DNA of 25,781 nt, from contig UROS01000013.1 in the NCBI GenBank assembly GCA_900549445.1, positions 1 to 25,781 of the forward strand, read 5' to 3'. The DNA is from an uncultured Porphyromonadaceae bacterium. Lineage in GTDB: Bacteria; Bacteroidota; Bacteroidia; Bacteroidales; Muribaculaceae. A program made the position numbers and the translations under genes. The first letter of the stretch is position 1, and every line of letters begins with the position of its first letter. The notes under the pieces were generated by a model that saw only the letters and a list, made by a program, of their open reading frames with translations, was not told the origin of the DNA and searched no databases. Below, piece by piece: positions 23,953 through 25,781 of the stretch.

Positions 23953-25781
23953 ATGGGCGCATCATCAAAAAAATCACAGGCTCTTGAGGCTAAAGTCTAC
24001 GAATTCGTTTCAGAGCAGAAAAACAATACATATAATTATAAGCAGGTCTCTCATGCCATAGGAGCGTCGACCGCAGCGCAACAGCGCGCAGTGGCCATGC
24101 AGCTCGTGGAAATGGCTTTCGACGGTGAAATCATTGAGGTGTCGCCCGGAAAATATAAGTCGCCGCAGCGCAGCAACGAAGCGACCGGAACTTTCGTGCG
24201 CCGCTCCAACGGAAAGAACTCGGTAATAACAGACTCGGACGGTGAGACGATTTTCGTGGCTGAACGCAACTCAATGCATGCACTGAACGGCGACAAGGTC
24301 CGCGTCAGCATTGCCGCACGTCGCCGCGGCGTAGAACCGGAAGCCTGCGTGGTTGAAATCATCGAGAAAAACGACCAGGTATTTATCGGCACTCTTCAGG
24401 TCGACAAGAATTTTGCCTATCTCCTCACTGACTCCAAATTTCTCGCGGCAGATATTTTTATACCCAAAGCGAAACTGAAAGGCGGGAAAACAGGCGACAA
24501 AGCAATCGTGAGAATAACCGACTGGAAAGAAGACGCTAAGAATCCTCGCGGCGAAGTGATCGACATTCTCGGCAAATCGGGAGAGTCGACAGCCGAGATG
24601 CATGCCATATTGGCTGAATTCGGTCTTCCCTACAAATATCCTGCCAACGTTGAGGCGGCAGCCGACAAGATTGATGCCGGAATCACGCCTGAAGTCATCG
24701 CCGCCCGGGAGGACATGCGCGACGTGGTGACGTTTACAATCGACCCGAAAGATGCGAAGGATTTCGACGATGCGCTTTCCATACGAACTCTCCCCAACGG
24801 CAACTACGAGGTCGGAGTGCATATTGCCGACGTTACCCACTACGTACGTCCGGACACGGTAATTGACCGCGAGGCTGAAAAACGCGCCACTTCGGTGTAT
24901 CTCGTGGATCGTGTCGTGCCCATGCTTCCGGAACATCTCTGCAACGGCATTTGTTCGCTCCGGCCCGACGAGGAAAAACTCGCCTATTCTGTTATATTCG
25001 AAATGGACGCCAATGCGAGAGTGCTGAACCACCGAATCGTCCACACGGTCATCAAGTCGAATTACCGCTTCACCTACGAAGAAGCGCAGGCGATAATCGA
25101 AGCTGGTGAAGGTAATTATTCAAAAGAAATACTCACACTCGACGCCCTCGCCAAGATTCTCCGGAAGAACCGCTACGAAAACGGGTCGGTTGACTTCGAC
25201 CGCGCCGAGGTTAAATTCGACATCGACGAGAAAGGGCATCCGATAGGCGTGTACTTCAAGGAATCGAAAGACGCCAACAAACTTATCGAGGAGTTCATGC
25301 TCCTTGCCAACCGCACCGTGGCCACCGCCATCGGAAAGGTGGGCGGCAAGAAAAAGCCGAAAGCATTCGTTTACCGCGTTCACGACCAGCCCGACAGCCA
25401 GAAGCTCGCCGACCTCGCCACGATAGCCCGCACGTTCGGCTACAAGATCAAAGCATCAGGTTCACCGAAAGAAATAAACCGCTCGATCAACAAAATGCTC
25501 TCGGAGGTAAAGGGGCGCGGAGAAGAAAACTATCTCGCCACTCTCGCAATCCGCTCTATGGCAAAGGCTATTTATACTACCGAAAATATAGGCCACTACG
25601 GACTCGGTTTTGACTATTACACCCACTTCACCTCACCTATCCGGCGCTATCCCGATATGCAGGTACACCGTCTGCTCGACAAGTATCTCGCAGGCGGCAG
25701 GACTGTAAACCTGCAGAAGCTCGAGGACTCCTGTAAACACGACTCCGACATGGAGCAGCTGGCAGCAAATGCTGAGCGCGC
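23953..25781 (+). CDS. rnr: Ribonuclease R, 3' end outside the window
   Basis: RNase R is a processive 3'-5' exoribonuclease that digests structured RNA. The frame is open from ATG 23953 to the window edge (about 609 residues seen). An N-terminal winged-helix segment (about 10-70, KVYEFVSEQKNNTYNYKQVSHAIG...) is followed by two cold-shock-like RNA-binding domains (about 75-250). The RNB catalytic domain starts near 255, with the active-site aspartate motif DPKDAKDFDDA (264-274) and later the conserved YTHFTSPIRRYPDMQVHR. The C-terminal part of RNB and the S1 domain lie beyond the edge. It starts 107 bp after the gyrB stop, past the GC-rich hairpin. The shorter RNase II is less likely given the winged-helix N-terminus. 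Confidence 0.95.
   Translation, partial: MGASSKKSQALEAKVYEFVSEQKNNTYNYKQVSHAIGASTAAQQRAVAMQLVEMAFDGEIIEVSPGKYKSPQRSNEATGTFVRRSNGKNSVITDSDGETIFVAERNSMHALNGDKVRVSIAARRRGVEPEACVVEIIEKNDQVFIGTLQVDKNFAYLLTDSKFLAADIFIPKAKLKGGKTGDKAIVRITDWKEDAKNPRGEVIDILGKSGESTAEMHAILAEFGLPYKYPANVEAAADKIDAGITPEVIAAREDMRDVVTFTIDPKDAKDFDDALSIRTLPNGNYEVGVHIADVTHYVRPDTVIDREAEKRATSVYLVDRVVPMLPEHLCNGICSLRPDEEKLAYSVIFEMDANARVLNHRIVHTVIKSNYRFTYEEAQAIIEAGEGNYSKEILTLDALAKILRKNRYENGSVDFDRAEVKFDIDEKGHPIGVYFKESKDANKLIEEFMLLANRTVATAIGKVGGKKKPKAFVYRVHDQPDSQKLADLATIARTFGYKIKASGSPKEINRSINKMLSEVKGRGEENYLATLAIRSMAKAIYTTENIGHYGLGFDYYTHFTSPIRRYPDMQVHRLLDKYLAGGRTVNLQKLEDSCKHDSDMEQLAANAER

Noticed and set aside
24271..25044. 257-codon open frame on the - strand
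   Set aside because: It lies antisense to the clear RNase R frame, whose RNB motif falls in the same stretch; no recognisable protein.

Overview
This 25.8 kb window is a compact piece of a Bacteroidota (order Bacteroidales) chromosome. The evidence for this is the repeated lineage-type promoter (TTTG, about 20 bp, then TAnnTTTG) ahead of several genes, the lack of clear Shine-Dalgarno sequences, a PCMD-type secreted protein, a long RecQ with an extra C-terminal module, a POTRA-less Omp85 barrel and a kinase-RapZ fusion. The gene content resembles gut families such as Muribaculaceae, but that placement is inference. No rRNA, tRNA, CRISPR array, IS element or prophage gene was seen.

Layout. 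Positions 1-322 are an AT-rich leader region carrying the clpP promoter and a 5'UTR hairpin. Then, on the + strand, come clpP and clpX (one operon: ATP-dependent protease and its unfoldase), recQ (helicase) and an FtsE-like ABC ATPase. From 5294 to 9324 on the - strand is a uvrB-ygiQ operon; its last gene overlaps the end of the FtsE-like gene tail to tail. A divergent promoter region (9325-9477) separates uvrB from mltG and a DUF2007 gene (+). A secreted PCMD-like protein (-) follows. It is divergent from a + strand pair joined by a TGATG overlap: an Omp85-type outer-membrane barrel and an EptA-like phosphoethanolamine transferase. An ECF sigma factor gene (+) then faces lepA (-), with a perfect 26-bp inverted repeat between them. 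Upstream of lepA on the - strand lies an operon of (in transcription order) an amino-sugar kinase fused to a RapZ C-terminal domain, a MurU-like nucleotidyltransferase and an ABC-F ATPase. gyrB diverges from that operon, is followed by a GC-rich hairpin, and then rnr (RNase R) runs off the right edge.

Function. Most genes are housekeeping: proteolysis, repair and recombination, topology, translation and RNA decay. Several concern the envelope: mltG (peptidoglycan glycan-strand release), the kinase-RapZ/MurU pair (probable amino-sugar salvage into UDP-MurNAc), the barrel plus EptA-like pair (outer membrane and lipid A) and the FtsE-like ATPase.

The most notable item is the kinase-RapZ fusion. 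It lacks the RapZ N-terminal P-loop kinase and carries the putative GlcN6P-sensing C-terminal domain on an APH-fold sugar kinase, translationally coupled to a MurU-like enzyme. This suggests a single-protein link between cell-wall salvage and amino-sugar status. Other points of interest are two U-tract-less hairpins at gene ends that both carry T5 in a 10-nt loop, the clpP leader stem-loop, a probable near-leaderless mltG mRNA, and a palindrome lying on the uvrB promoter.
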